NCBI GenBank assembly: GCA_900547475.1 | Contig: URGW01000049.1 | Location: forward strand, 1 to 19,780 | Length of the DNA stretch: 19,780 nucleotides | Direction: 5' to 3' | Source of the DNA: an uncultured Clostridium sp. | GTDB taxonomy: Bacteria > Bacillota > Clostridia > Clostridiales > Clostridiaceae | Shown here: positions 1 through 7,997 of the stretch, piece by piece | Numbering within the stretch: position 1 is the stretch's first letter | Layout: the number at the start of each line of letters is the position of its first letter | The notes under the pieces: model-generated | The model's database searches: none | What the model saw: only the letters and a program-made list of their open reading frames with translations | What the model was told of the DNA's origin: nothing | Translations under genes and position numbers: made by a program

Positions 1-34
1 CAAACTTATATAATTTTCAAAGAGCGAGCAATTC

Positions 35-61
35 TATGAAAAATCAAGCTATTTTTTCATA
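35..61. repeat. Small inverted repeat downstream of thiS
   Basis: Positions 35-43 (TATGAAAAA) pair perfectly with 53-61 (TTTTTCATA) around a 9-base loop. It begins 28 bases past the thiS stop. On the thiS (minus) strand the hairpin is not followed by a clear T-run, so calling it the operon terminator would be a guess. No gene could be read in 1-88 on either strand. Confidence 0.35.
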
Positions 62-88
62 TCAGCTTAACAGATTCTAATTAATTTC

Positions 89-283
89 TTAACCTCCTCC
101 GACAAATGAAATAACTTCTATAGTATCATTTTCATTTAAATTCACTTTATTAAATTCTTCTTTAATAATTATTTTTCCATTTAATTCAATTACTACTCTA
201 TTTTCATTTAAGCTAAAATTTTGTAATAGTTCACTTATTGTATGAATATTTTCATTACTAATTTCATTTCCATTAACCCTCAC
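89..283 (-). CDS. thiS: Sulfur carrier protein ThiS
   Basis: Small ubiquitin-fold sulfur carrier for the thiazole half of thiamine synthesis. In the family, the C-terminal Gly-Gly is adenylated by ThiF and converted to a thiocarboxylate used by ThiG. The protein here ends VISFVGGG immediately before the stop, which is the diagnostic tail, and the ELNGKII and NENDTIEVI stretches fit the family. I place the start at the GTG at 281-283 (64 residues, normal for ThiS), because AGGAGG lies 8 bases upstream. The GTG at 290-292, three codons earlier, overlaps that Shine-Dalgarno itself. The gene lies downstream of a TPP riboswitch and terminator on the same strand, so it should be repressed by thiamine pyrophosphate. 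No thiF, thiG or thiH is visible before the window edge. Confidence 0.88.
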   Translation of the reverse strand: MRVNGNEISNENIHTISELLQNFSLNENRVVIELNGKIIIKEEFNKVNLNENDTIEVISFVGGG

Positions 284-361
284 CCTTTTCACCTCCTCAC
301 CTCTAAGCCAATTCCAAAATATGTATTAACCTCTGAGGCACGCTATATTTGTCGAAAATAA

Positions 362-391
362 AAAAGCTGTACCAACAGCAGTACAGCTTTT
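362..391 (-). terminator. Riboswitch expression-platform terminator ahead of thiS
   Basis: An 11-bp perfect stem (362-372 AAAAGCTGTAC with 381-391 GTACAGCTTTT) closes an 8-base loop. On the minus strand it is followed by a T-rich tract (TTATTTT). It lies between the TPP aptamer and thiS, where a ligand-controlled terminator is expected. The alternative antiterminator pairing was not worked out. Confidence 0.82.
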
Positions 392-475
392 AAACAAATA
401 ATTTTTTACAATAAAATTTTAAAAATAATATACTTTCGTATATCTTTTTAAATTCCTATTAATTATAAAAATTTC

Positions 476-562
476 TATAGCTTCCCTCCGCTGGTATTAA
501 CCATATCAGGTTCATAGGGTTAGGATTTTTCCTTCTCAGCCTTATTGGCACCCCTAGCTTTT
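476..562 (-). promoter_or_regulatory. TPP riboswitch (THI element)
   Basis: Read on the minus strand, the segment carries the conserved TPP aptamer blocks in order: GGGGTGCC, GGCTGAGA, ACCCTATGAACCTGAT, GGTTAATACCAGCGGAGGGA. Short flanking AGCT segments can form P1. It is preceded by a sigma-A-type promoter and followed by a terminator and thiS, so binding of thiamine pyrophosphate is expected to shut off transcription into thiS. Confidence 0.96.
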
Positions 563-579
563 TTATTATCTTTTATTCC

Positions 580-608
580 ATTTTACTATTTAATGTATAT
601 ATTTTCAA
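580..608 (-). promoter_or_regulatory. Promoter of the TPP riboswitch / thiS transcript
   Basis: On the minus strand TTGAAA (603-608) and TAAAAT (580-585) are separated by exactly 17 bases. Transcription would start about 10-15 bases before the aptamer begins. Confidence 0.72.
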
Positions 609-641
609 TATTTTGTAATAACTTTTAATAAGTTTTTTACT

Positions 642-812
642 TTAAGTTACCAATAATAATTTCATAACTTTTCTTTTATCTTCTAGAACAATACAAAGCT
701 CATAATCAGTAGTAGTGGTATTAGCTTGTTTTCTAGACACTTTCTCAATGCCAAAATAATCAAAGTTTATATTAAACTTTTTATCTATTCCAAAAATCCT
801 TATGGACCTCTG
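642..812 (-). pseudogene. Possible gene remnant after the deaminase
   Basis: A minus-strand frame stays open from 812 to a TAA at 642-644, overlapping the last codons of the deaminase in another frame. Its reading, for example FDYFGIEKVSRKQ followed by DYELCIVLEDKRKVMKLLLV, looks like real protein in an AT-rich genome where random frames close quickly. It has no ATG start and no Shine-Dalgarno; an in-frame GTG occurs in the middle. It could be the 3' end of a decayed gene or chance. The family is not recognised. Confidence 0.25.
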
Positions 813-1266
813 CTACTGCTTCTTCAATTTCCTTAAAAGGTCCTATAACCTCAATATCTTTTTGTCCCCTTGCAAGTACTTCCCTACATGGCAGATCAAA
901 TGTTGGATTTTTAGGATCACTTCCTGTTATCTTTAGTAAATCCTTTTCCGACATTCCATACACTATCCTTCCAACATTCCCCCAATATATAGCACCTGTA
1001 CACATAGCACATGGCTCCGCTGTTGAATATAAAGTACATCCCCATAAAAAATCTTTTGTATACTTCATAGATGCTTTTTCCATTAGCTGTGTTTCAGCAT
1101 GTCCTGTGCACTTATAATTTGTACCTTCAATATTCATTTGTTCTAGTAACACTTCTCCATCACTACTTACTAGAATACACCCAAATGGCATATTTCCAGA
1201 TTCGCGTGACCTCCTAGAAACCTCTACACACTTTTTCAGATAGTATAAATGACTTTTATAAACCAT
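781..1266 (-). CDS. Nucleoside/nucleobase deaminase (CDA-like zinc family)
   Basis: Zinc-dependent hydrolytic deaminase of the cytidine/deoxycytidylate deaminase superfamily. The two family signatures are present: GHAETQ (His56, with the proton-shuttling Glu58) and AEPCAMC (Cys86 and Cys89), which together bind the catalytic zinc. Downstream, GAIYWGNVGRIVYG matches the usual follow-on of guanine deaminase and TadA-like proteins. At 161 residues it fits GuaD/YkfC-sized members, and the longer C-terminus after residue 110 is more like free-base or nucleoside deaminases than tRNA-specific TadA, but the substrate cannot be fixed from sequence. I start at the ATG at 1264-1266, which has AAGGAG 5 bases upstream; an in-frame TTG five codons earlier overlaps that site. 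It appears monocistronic, with its own promoter. Confidence 0.88.
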   Translation of the reverse strand: MVYKSHLYYLKKCVEVSRRSRESGNMPFGCILVSSDGEVLLEQMNIEGTNYKCTGHAETQLMEKASMKYTKDFLWGCTLYSTAEPCAMCTGAIYWGNVGRIVYGMSEKDLLKITGSDPKNPTFDLPCREVLARGQKDIEVIGPFKEIEEAVAEVHKDFWNR

Positions 1267-1302
1267 ATTTTCTCCTTCCAAACAATCTTATAACTTTTTC
1301 AT

Positions 1303-1332
1303 ATTTTAACATAATATTTCACATAGTTCCAA
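1303..1332 (-). promoter_or_regulatory. Promoter of the deaminase gene
   Basis: On the minus strand TTGGAA (1327-1332), an 18-base spacer and TAAAAT (1303-1308) lie just upstream of the deaminase ribosome binding site. Confidence 0.55.
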
Positions 1333-1461
1333 ACTATATATTGATGTTTTATATTTTTTATAACATAAATAAAACTATAATTTATATCCATATAAAAATA
1401 TTTTTAAATTTGTTCTTCTATACAACTATTAATTAATTTTGATCCATAATGAATACAAAAT

Positions 1462-2382
1462 TTAATTTCTTTTTTTCTTCTTGTTCATTTTTCTTTTTAC
1501 ACCCTTTAAATAATTATAAGCTCTATACAAGGTTGGATTCTTTACTTCCTCCTCTTTCTTATGAACAAACCTCATTAGTTCCATAATAGGTTCTATTTTA
1601 TTTAGTGTATCATTATATCCCTCAATTATTCTTACTCGCTTCGCATTAGTATCTAGATTTAATGTGCCTGTTATAGTATTTTCAACTAAATTTTCTGGTG
1701 CTATTATTATAAGTCTTGAATTTGGATAAAGAGATCTATCAACTTGTGCATCTTTAGATAATAAAACTACAATTATAATATCACATTTTTCTCCGTATAC
1801 AGGTTGAATTGGAACATTATCAGCTATTCCTCCATCTATATATTTTTCTCCTAAAACTTCAGTACTATCATATATCAAAGGCAATGATGCTGATGCTAAC
1901 ACAATCTTTTTAGCCGTTTCATTATCATAATCATTTATTTTAAAATACTTAGCATTAAAATTAGGTAACTTTGTACATGCTGCATAACATATCTTGTTGT
2001 TTTCCTTAATTTTATTAAAATCTAGGTACTTTTCTACTATTTCAACGGCACCATCATTACTAATAGCTCCATGTTCTAATTTATCAGTTAAAAACTTCTT
2101 TGCTAATTGTAGATTCTTTCCTCCAATATACAATCCAATTCCTCTTTTAATTAATTCAGTTTTGCTAATTGGAACTAATTTTTCCATTGTTACTTCTTCC
2201 CAAAGCTTATCTGCTTTCTCAACTTCATCCATAGCAAATAATATAGAATTAAAGGCTCCAATAGAAGTTCCAGAAAAAACTGATATGTATTTAGTTAAAT
2301 TTAATTGCTTTAATGCCTTCCAGACTCCAAGTTCGTATGCACCTTTGCCTCCACCACCAGCTAATACTAATCCAATTTTCAT
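1462..2382 (-). CDS. Patatin-like phospholipase / lipid acyl hydrolase (RssA type)
   Basis: Serine acyl hydrolase with a Ser-Asp dyad. The N-terminus GLVLAGGGGKGAYELG carries the glycine-rich oxyanion loop (residues 9-14). GTSIG at 38-42 holds the nucleophile Ser40 in the G-x-S-x-G motif, and DGGIADNVP places the catalytic Asp at 183. This is the full patatin motif set in order, so the enzyme should be active. The family cleaves acyl esters of phospholipids or lysophospholipids. At 306 residues it is a typical bacterial patatin. No signal peptide or membrane segment is seen, so it is probably cytoplasmic. The C-terminus is strongly basic (RKMNKKKKRN), which may help it approach acidic membranes; that is inference. 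The ATG at 2380-2382 is preceded by GAGGGG at good spacing. It is divergent from yaaA. Confidence 0.9.
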   Translation of the reverse strand: MKIGLVLAGGGGKGAYELGVWKALKQLNLTKYISVFSGTSIGAFNSILFAMDEVEKADKLWEEVTMEKLVPISKTELIKRGIGLYIGGKNLQLAKKFLTDKLEHGAISNDGAVEIVEKYLDFNKIKENNKICYAACTKLPNFNAKYFKINDYDNETAKKIVLASASLPLIYDSTEVLGEKYIDGGIADNVPIQPVYGEKCDIIIVVLLSKDAQVDRSLYPNSRLIIIAPENLVENTITGTLNLDTNAKRVRIIEGYNDTLNKIEPIMELMRFVHKKEEEVKNPTLYRAYNYLKGVKRKMNKKKKRN

Positions 2383-2539
2383 ATATTCCCCTCTCTATAC
2401 TCTTCCACCTTTTATTAAATAAATTATACTATAAAAAATTAAATTATAGAATATTCATAATTTTTCCTATTAATAATTCTATTTATTATTAGAATCTATT
2501 TTAAAACTTTAATTTTTATATAATAACTATTATTATGTA

Positions 2540-2548
2540 TGATATACT
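2540..2548 (+). promoter_or_regulatory. Extended -10 promoter of yaaA
   Basis: TGATATACT (TGN followed by TATACT) lies about 32 bases before the yaaA start codon. No convincing -35 box is visible, as is common with extended -10 promoters. Confidence 0.45.
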
Positions 2549-2580
2549 ATTTATGATATTTCATTTAGGAGCTGATTAAC

Positions 2581-3336
2581 TTGAAGAATAAAACATTTAA
2601 TATAATTATTTCACCTGCAAAAAAAATGAATATAAATAATGATGATATTATAAGTGAATCTATACCTTGTTTTATGGAGAAAACAGAGTATTTATATAAT
2701 AATTTAAAAGATTATAGCTATGATGACTTAAAAAAACTTTTAGCTTGTAATGATGAAATTGCAGAGCTTAACTATTCCAGATATAAAGATATGAACTTAT
2801 ATAAAAACTTATCTCCTGCTATTCTTTCCTATGAAGGTATTCAATATAAATATATGTCACCAGACTCATTTAGTAATTCAGAGTTTGATTATATATCAAA
2901 TCATTTAAGAATTTTATCTGGTTTTTACGGCATTTTAAAGCCATTTGATGGTATTGTTCCTTACAGATTAGAAATGCAAGCAAAATTAGCAGTAGGAAAT
3001 AATAAAAACTTATACTCTTTCTGGGGAGATACCTTATATAAAGAACTTACTAAAGATACTAATATTATCTTAAATCTTGCTTCGAAAGAATATAGCAAAA
3101 CTATAGAAAAATATTTAACTAAAGACGACACTTTTATAACATGTGTTTTTGGAAGTTTTGTTAACTCTAAAATTAAAGTAAAAGCAACTGAGGCTAAAAT
3201 GGCTCGTGGGCTTATGATACGTTACTTAGCTGAAAATAATATTACAGATATAGAAAAAGTTAAAAACTTTAAAGAGCTTGGATTCTCTTATTCAGAAGAA
3301 CATTCAAAACCTAATGAATTTGTTTTCTTAAAATAA
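2581..3336 (+). CDS. yaaA: Peroxide stress protein YaaA (UPF0246/DUF328)
   Basis: Member of the YaaA family, which in E. coli limits intracellular free iron and DNA damage during hydrogen peroxide stress and has a DNA-binding fold. The N-terminal IIISPAKKM (residues 8-16) and the C-terminal block with FGSFVNSKIKVKATEAKMARG are hallmark motifs, and 251 residues is the usual size. The start is a TTG with TAGGAG about 9 bases upstream; no better in-frame ATG lies before the conserved IIISPAKKM. It is the only complete plus-strand gene in the left 19 kb and ends in a strong hairpin shared with the convergent bglA. The exact role in an anaerobe is not shown by the sequence. Confidence 0.93.
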   Translation: MKNKTFNIIISPAKKMNINNDDIISESIPCFMEKTEYLYNNLKDYSYDDLKKLLACNDEIAELNYSRYKDMNLYKNLSPAILSYEGIQYKYMSPDSFSNSEFDYISNHLRILSGFYGILKPFDGIVPYRLEMQAKLAVGNNKNLYSFWGDTLYKELTKDTNIILNLASKEYSKTIEKYLTKDDTFITCVFGSFVNSKIKVKATEAKMARGLMIRYLAENNITDIEKVKNFKELGFSYSEEHSKPNEFVFLK

Positions 3337-3355
3337 TTATAAAAACTATACGATA

Positions 3356-3383
3356 AAAGCGCTTGTGTTTCCACAAGCGCTTT
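3356..3383. terminator. Bidirectional terminator between yaaA and bglA
   Basis: A perfect 12-bp stem (AAAGCGCTTGTG at 3356-3367, CACAAGCGCTTT at 3372-3383) closes the tetraloop TTTC. T residues follow on both strands. It lies 20 bases after the yaaA stop and 55 bases after the bglA stop, so it can serve both convergent genes. Confidence 0.88.
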
Positions 3384-3437
3384 CTCGCTAATTTATTTTA
3401 AATACATTTTCTTATTAAAGGCTAATTTTATTAAAGT

Positions 3438-4850
3438 TTATTTTTTTAAACTTCCACCATTAGTTGCTATGACTTCTTTATACCAGTCAAAGCTCTTCTT
3501 TTTATATCTTTCTAAAGTTCCTGTTCCATCATCATTTCTATCAACATATATGAAACCATATCTTTTTCTTAACTCAGCTGTTGAGGCAGATACTAAATCT
3601 ATACATCCCCATGTAGTATATCCCATAAGTTCAACACCATCTTCAATTGCTTCTGCTACTTGAACTAAGTGGTCATTTAAATAATTAATTCTATAATCAT
3701 CATTTACAGTTTTATTACCATTTTCATCAGTAATTAATTCATCAATAGCTCCAAGACCATTTTCAACTATAAATAATGGTTTTTGATATCTGTCATAGAA
3801 GAAGTTTAGTATGTATCTTAATCCTTCTGGATCTATTTGCCATCCCCAATCAGATGCTTTTAAATATGGGTTTGGTACTCCTGAAATTAAGTTTCCTTTA
3901 CCAGCTTTATTCTTTTCAGGATCTGCAGTTGCACATGAGCTCATATAGTAACTAAATGAAATAAAGTCTACTGTATTTTTAAGTATTTCTTTATCTCCTT
4001 CTTCAAACTTAATTTCAATATTATTTTCTTTAAAATATCTATTCATATACTTTGGATATTCTCCTCTTGCATGAATATCAGCAAAGAAAAGATTTGATCT
4101 ATCTTGTTCCATAGCTTTTAATACATCACTTGGCATTGGAGTCAATGGATAGTTTGGTACACCTAAAATCATGCATCCAATTTTAAAATTTGGATTTATT
4201 TCGTGACCAATCTTAACTGCTAATGCACTTGCAACTAACTCATGATGCATTGCTTGATATAAATCTTGTTTACTTAACTTTTCTTTTGGAGTCCATATTC
4301 CAGCACTCATTAATGGAAAATGTAACGCTGAGTTAATTTCATTAAATGTTAACCAGTATTTTACCTTATCCTTATATCTTGTAAATACAGTTCTAACATA
4401 ATTTTCAAAGAATCCTATAACTCTTCTATCAACCCAACCATCATAATTTTTAGCAAGTGCTAATGGAGTCTCATAATGTGATAAAGTAACTAATGGTTCA
4501 ATACCATACTTAGCTAATTCATCAAAAACCTTATCATAGAACTCTAATCCCTTTTCATTTGGTTCTTTATCATCACCATTAGGGAATATTCTTGACCATG
4601 CAATAGATAATCTAAAAGTTTTAAAGCCCATTTCTGCAAATAACTTTATATCTTCTTTATATCTATGATAAAAATCAATACCAACAAGCTTCATATTATC
4701 TTCTGTTGGTTCTTCTGTTGGTGCTCCTTTTATTCCTCTTGGCATAACATCTTGAATTGATAGTCCTTTACCATCTTCATTATATGCACCTTCAAATTGG
4801 TTAGCAGCTGTAGCTCCTCCCCATAAGAAATTTTCTGGAAACTTAATCAT
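3438..4850 (-). CDS. bglA: 6-phospho-beta-glucosidase, glycoside hydrolase family 1
   Basis: Cytoplasmic hydrolase that cleaves phosphorylated beta-glucosides delivered by the PTS into glucose-6-phosphate and an aglycone or sugar. GH1 features are complete: N-terminal FLWGGATAANQFEGA, acid/base Glu171 in WLTFNEIN, and nucleophile Glu363 in FIVENGLG. The C-terminal SASTAELRKRYG carries the Ser423/Lys429/Tyr431 set used by family members to bind the substrate 6-phosphate, which separates it from plain beta-glucosidases. The length of 470 residues is typical. I start at the ATG at 4848-4850, with GGAGG 8 bases upstream; the ATG five codons earlier overlaps this site. It is the last gene of the licT-bglP-bglA operon, 87 bases after bglP, so it is probably controlled by the RAT switches upstream. 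Confidence 0.95.
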   Translation of the reverse strand: MIKFPENFLWGGATAANQFEGAYNEDGKGLSIQDVMPRGIKGAPTEEPTEDNMKLVGIDFYHRYKEDIKLFAEMGFKTFRLSIAWSRIFPNGDDKEPNEKGLEFYDKVFDELAKYGIEPLVTLSHYETPLALAKNYDGWVDRRVIGFFENYVRTVFTRYKDKVKYWLTFNEINSALHFPLMSAGIWTPKEKLSKQDLYQAMHHELVASALAVKIGHEINPNFKIGCMILGVPNYPLTPMPSDVLKAMEQDRSNLFFADIHARGEYPKYMNRYFKENNIEIKFEEGDKEILKNTVDFISFSYYMSSCATADPEKNKAGKGNLISGVPNPYLKASDWGWQIDPEGLRYILNFFYDRYQKPLFIVENGLGAIDELITDENGNKTVNDDYRINYLNDHLVQVAEAIEDGVELMGYTTWGCIDLVSASTAELRKRYGFIYVDRNDDGTGTLERYKKKSFDWYKEVIATNGGSLKK

Positions 4851-4878
4851 TTCAAATACCTCCATTTATCTTATTTAA

Positions 4879-4925
4879 TAGTTAGGAGGATATAAATAAA
4901 TTTTATCTAGATATTCTCCCAACTA
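4879..4925. repeat. Hairpin in the bglP-bglA gap
   Basis: TAGTTAGGAGGATAT (4879-4893) pairs with ATATTCTCCCAACTA (4911-4925), with one mismatch and one G-U pair on the transcript. No T-run follows on the minus strand, so it is unlikely to be a strong terminator. It lies in the 87-base gap before bglA and close to the bglA Shine-Dalgarno at about 4859, so an mRNA stability or processing role is possible. Confidence 0.45.
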
Positions 4926-4937
4926 TGTAATTATATA

Positions 4938-6812
4938 TTATTTAACTGCTTTTATAAGCTCATCTTTTTCCTTAACATCTTTATCAATTAATGCTAGTAC
5001 ATCATTATAGCTATCTACATTTGTAACAAGTACTGGAGTAATTATTTCATAGCCTTCTTCTTGTATAGCCTTAATATCAAATTCAACTAATAAATCACCA
5101 GCTTTTACTTTATCTCCACTCTTAACATGTGCTTTAAAATGCTTTCCACCTAATTTAACTGTATCTAATCCTATATGAATTAATATTTCTGCTCCATTAT
5201 CTGCAGTTAATCCTATAGCATGTTTTGTCTCAAATAATGCAGAAACTATTCCATCTACTGGAGCAACAGCTCTACCTACTGTTGGTATTATAGCAGCACC
5301 TTTTCCCATTATTTCTTCTGAGAAAGTAATATCATTAACTTGCTTTAAAGAAACTGCTTTACCTTCAATTGGAGATAATACAACTGAACTTGATGTAACT
5401 TCAGTTCTATCAACAGTTACTTCTTCATTTATTTCCTCTTCCTCTTCTTCATTAGCAGGATCTTCAAATCCCAATACTAAAGTTAATACAAAAGCAATAG
5501 CCATAGTCATTCCTGCAACTATTAATGCATTTACAAAGTTAGAACCACCTGCTGGATTAATGAATTGAACTATTGATAAAATTGCTGGTGTAGCAAATAC
5601 ATAACATTTTAATCCAACAAAACCTGCATATAAACCTGAAATTCCACCTGCAATCATACATGCATATAATGGCTTCTTATACTTTAAAGTTACACCATAC
5701 ATAGCTGGTTCTGTAACACCTGCAAGGAAAGCTGAAACAGCAGCTGCACCTGACAATTGTTTTAAATCTTTATTCTTTGATTTTAAGAATACTGCTAAAC
5801 AAGAAGCTCCTTGTGCTAAATTAGAACATAACATTCCAACTAATAATAAAGTGTCAAATCCAACATTAGGGTTATTTATGTTCATTATTGATAATGGAAC
5901 GAAAGCCCAATGCATACCTGTCATAACTAATAATGGCATTAATGCACCCATAACCATTATAGCAAGCCATCCTGCTTTATCATAAATAAACACCATAGCT
6001 GATGATAATGCTTCACCAGCATAAAATCCTATAGGTCCAATAACTACTAAAGCAATTGGAAGTGCAATTAAAAGTGTTAACATAGGTTTTAAAAAGTTTT
6101 TTGTAACTGCTGGAGTAATCTTATCTGTAAATTTTTCAATATATGTCATAATCCATGCCATCATAATTACAGGAATTACTGAATAAGCATAACTAGCTGA
6201 TGCTACTGGTAACCCAAATAGGGATATCTTTTCACCGGCATCAACAAGACCAATAAAATCTGGATACACCATAACACCAATTACAGCTGCTAATGTATAT
6301 GCATTTATATTAAATTTCTTAGATGCTGAAATACAAAGTATTAATGGTAAGAAATAAAATGTAGCATCACCTAAATCATTTAATATTGTATATGTTTGGC
6401 TAGTATTTGATAACACTCCAATCATCGGTAATATTACAAGTAAAACCTTGATCATACCAGCACCAACTATAGCTGGCATTGTAGCTGACATACAGCCTGA
6501 CACTACATCTAATATAGTATTTATTACACCTTTTTTCTCTTTTACTCCATTAGAGCTTCCCTCTTGGAAATTTCCAAGCTTAACTAACTCCTTGTAACAT
6601 GTCCCTACATTGTTTCCAATAATTACTTGATATTGTCCACCTTGTTTAGTAACACCCATTACTCCTTTTATTTTCTTTATAGCCTCATCATCGGCCTTGC
6701 TTTCATCTTTTAATACGAATCTAAGTCTTGTCATACAGTGTTGTACACTATTAACATTACTTTCTCCACCTATTTTTTCTAGTATCTTTTTTGCAACTAT
6801 TGCATAATCCAT
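4938..6812 (-). CDS. bglP: PTS beta-glucoside transporter, EIIBCA
   Basis: Membrane transporter that imports and phosphorylates beta-glucosides using phosphate from PEP via EI and HPr. Domain order is B-C-A. EIIB (about 1-90) has the phosphocysteine Cys26 in VQHCMTRLRF. A hydrophobic EIIC with about ten membrane segments spans roughly 100-450. A short acidic linker (run of Glu near 455-465) leads to a Glc-type EIIA of about 150 residues. In EIIA, His546 in ILIHIGLDTV matches the phosphorylated histidine and His531 in ETKHAIG its partner. At 624 residues it has the standard BglP/BglF length and all three domains intact. The ATG has GGAGG 9 bases upstream. It follows licT, separated by a RAT-terminator leader, so it is expected to be made only when LicT is active. 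Confidence 0.95.
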   Translation of the reverse strand: MDYAIVAKKILEKIGGESNVNSVQHCMTRLRFVLKDESKADDEAIKKIKGVMGVTKQGGQYQVIIGNNVGTCYKELVKLGNFQEGSSNGVKEKKGVINTILDVVSGCMSATMPAIVGAGMIKVLLVILPMIGVLSNTSQTYTILNDLGDATFYFLPLILCISASKKFNINAYTLAAVIGVMVYPDFIGLVDAGEKISLFGLPVASASYAYSVIPVIMMAWIMTYIEKFTDKITPAVTKNFLKPMLTLLIALPIALVVIGPIGFYAGEALSSAMVFIYDKAGWLAIMVMGALMPLLVMTGMHWAFVPLSIMNINNPNVGFDTLLLVGMLCSNLAQGASCLAVFLKSKNKDLKQLSGAAAVSAFLAGVTEPAMYGVTLKYKKPLYACMIAGGISGLYAGFVGLKCYVFATPAILSIVQFINPAGGSNFVNALIVAGMTMAIAFVLTLVLGFEDPANEEEEEEINEEVTVDRTEVTSSSVVLSPIEGKAVSLKQVNDITFSEEIMGKGAAIIPTVGRAVAPVDGIVSALFETKHAIGLTADNGAEILIHIGLDTVKLGGKHFKAHVKSGDKVKAGDLLVEFDIKAIQEEGYEIITPVLVTNVDSYNDVLALIDKDVKEKDELIKAVK

Positions 6813-6920
6813 TTTTATTATTCCTCCATTTAAAATATATAAATTTTAATGAAGTAAAGCCCATAACACAGAAAACCTCTGTTTACAGTAACTACCTTTC
6901 ATAATTAAGCCTTTATTTAT

Positions 6921-6970
6921 AAAAAAACCTAAGAATTATAGATGAGCGCTCAAATCCATAATTCTTAGGT
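6921..6970 (-). terminator. LicT-controlled terminator ahead of bglP
   Basis: A perfect 13-bp stem (6927-6939 with 6958-6970, core CCTAAGAATTAT) is followed on the minus strand by seven T residues (6921-6927). The 5' side of the stem overlaps the last bases of the adjacent RAT, so forming the RAT hairpin excludes the terminator. This is the classical BglG/LicT arrangement. Confidence 0.9.
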
Positions 6971-6996
6971 ATAGCCTACATTACTAGTAACAATCC
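6968..6996 (-). promoter_or_regulatory. RAT antiterminator RNA, bglP leader
   Basis: On the minus strand the 29-base element reads GGATTGTTACTAGTAATGTA then GGCTATACC, matching the RAT consensus blocks (GGNTTGTTACT, GGC, ACC). It partly overlaps the following terminator stem. LicT from the gene just upstream is the expected ligand. Confidence 0.9.
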
Positions 6997-7014
6997 TAAG
7001 TAAAATTCTAAATC

Positions 7015-7061
7015 TTTGATTTAGTTAATCAAACTTACTCAGCAAACTAAGAAAGCTGAGT
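7015..7061. repeat. Two small hairpins between licT and the bglP leader
   Basis: TTTGATT/AATCAAA (7015-7021 with 7027-7033) and ACTCAGC/GCTGAGT (7037-7043 with 7055-7061) form two adjacent 7-bp stems just after the licT stop. Neither has a T-run on the transcribed strand. They may protect the licT 3' end or be chance. Confidence 0.35.
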
Positions 7062-7067
7062 TTCCTT

Positions 7068-7904
7068 TTAATCTTCTTTTATTACTCTTTTTATATGTAC
7101 TGTTAAATACATCATTTCTTCATCTGAAATTTCGTGATTAAACTCTTTTTGTATATATTTTTTAATCTTCTCTGCACATAAATATTCATCTTTATATTGC
7201 CCTCTTATCATATCACAAAAATTATTATCATCACTTTTTATAACTTTTCCACTAAGCATTCTTTGTGCAAAAAACTTTAGGTGAGTAATAAATCTTTCAT
7301 AATGAAGTGAGTATTCATCTAATTCTATATTGAAATGAAATTTAACTATATTTAAAATATTTTGAATGATTTTTGTTATATCTAAAGTATCATTCATATT
7401 TCTAGAATTTAGTTGTGCATTAACTATATGTAATGCTATTGATGCTGCTTCATCTTCAGGCAACTCGATGTTTAAACGTTTTTTTATAATAGCCAAAGCT
7501 TCCTTACCAATTAAAAATTCATGATTATAGAATCTTTTTATTTCCCATAATAAAGCATTATTAAAGTTTAATCCTTGCTTATATCTTTCAATTGCAAAGC
7601 TAATGTGATCTGTTAATGAAATATAAATATTATCATTTAATCTTTTACCTAAGGAATACTTTGCATAAGAAATAATTTCATTAGAAACTTGTATATATTC
7701 TAAAGGGATTTCCGATAGTAAAGTCATCAATTTATTAGAATCACTTTTATTTTCAATAGCATATATCTTCTCTATCTTGCTTTGATCTACTGTGTCTCCT
7801 ATTTTCTTTTGAAAACCTAATCCACATCCCATAACAAGCACTTCTTTACCATTATTATCAAAGGTTCTAATCAAATTATTGTTTATTATTTTATCTATCT
7901 TCAC
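7068..7904 (-). CDS. licT: BglG/LicT-family transcription antiterminator
   Basis: RNA-binding antiterminator controlled by PTS phosphorylation. The N-terminal CAT domain (about 1-57, start MKIDKIINNN with MGCGLGF in the middle) binds RAT RNA. It is followed by PRD1 (about 65-170) and PRD2 (about 171-278). The regulatory histidines line up with those of B. subtilis LicT: His100 (LTDHISFAIER) and His159 (ALHIVNAQL) in PRD1, His208 (FITHLKFFA) and His270 (LTVHIKRV) in PRD2. All four are kept, so both EII-dependent inactivation and HPr-dependent activation are plausible. The start is GTG with a GGGGGG tract 7 bases upstream. It is the first gene of the operon, is itself behind a RAT and terminator, and so should be autoregulated. 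Confidence 0.95.
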   Translation of the reverse strand: MKIDKIINNNLIRTFDNNGKEVLVMGCGLGFQKKIGDTVDQSKIEKIYAIENKSDSNKLMTLLSEIPLEYIQVSNEIISYAKYSLGKRLNDNIYISLTDHISFAIERYKQGLNFNNALLWEIKRFYNHEFLIGKEALAIIKKRLNIELPEDEAASIALHIVNAQLNSRNMNDTLDITKIIQNILNIVKFHFNIELDEYSLHYERFITHLKFFAQRMLSGKVIKSDDNNFCDMIRGQYKDEYLCAEKIKKYIQKEFNHEISDEEMMYLTVHIKRVIKED

Positions 7905-7938
7905 CTATTATCCCCCCTTTTCACTGATATCAAAGTAT

Positions 7939-7997
7939 AAAAAAAGACCATACTCAAATGAAATAATATTTTTATAAAATATTATAAATAATTTGGT
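7939..7997 (-). terminator. LicT-controlled terminator ahead of licT
   Basis: On the minus strand an imperfect AT-rich stem runs from ACCAAAT (from 7997) through AATATTTT/AAAATATT to GGT near 7947, followed by seven T residues (7939-7945). Its 5' edge overlaps the end of the adjacent RAT, as required for a RAT-gated terminator. The outer pairing is weaker than that of the bglP leader. Confidence 0.7.

Noticed and set aside
1994..2422. 142-codon plus-strand open frame
   Set aside because: Antisense to the patatin-like gene, which has complete catalytic motifs; the plus frame is Ser/Pro/Phe/Asn-rich shadow sequence with no family signal.
3356..3383. AAGCGCTT-containing hairpin as a cre operator
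   Set aside because: The halves are the arms of a 12-bp terminator stem between two convergent genes, far from any promoter.
6941..6957. GAGCGCTC palindrome as a CcpA cre site
   Set aside because: It does not match the cre consensus outside the CG core and lies in the loop of the bglP leader terminator.
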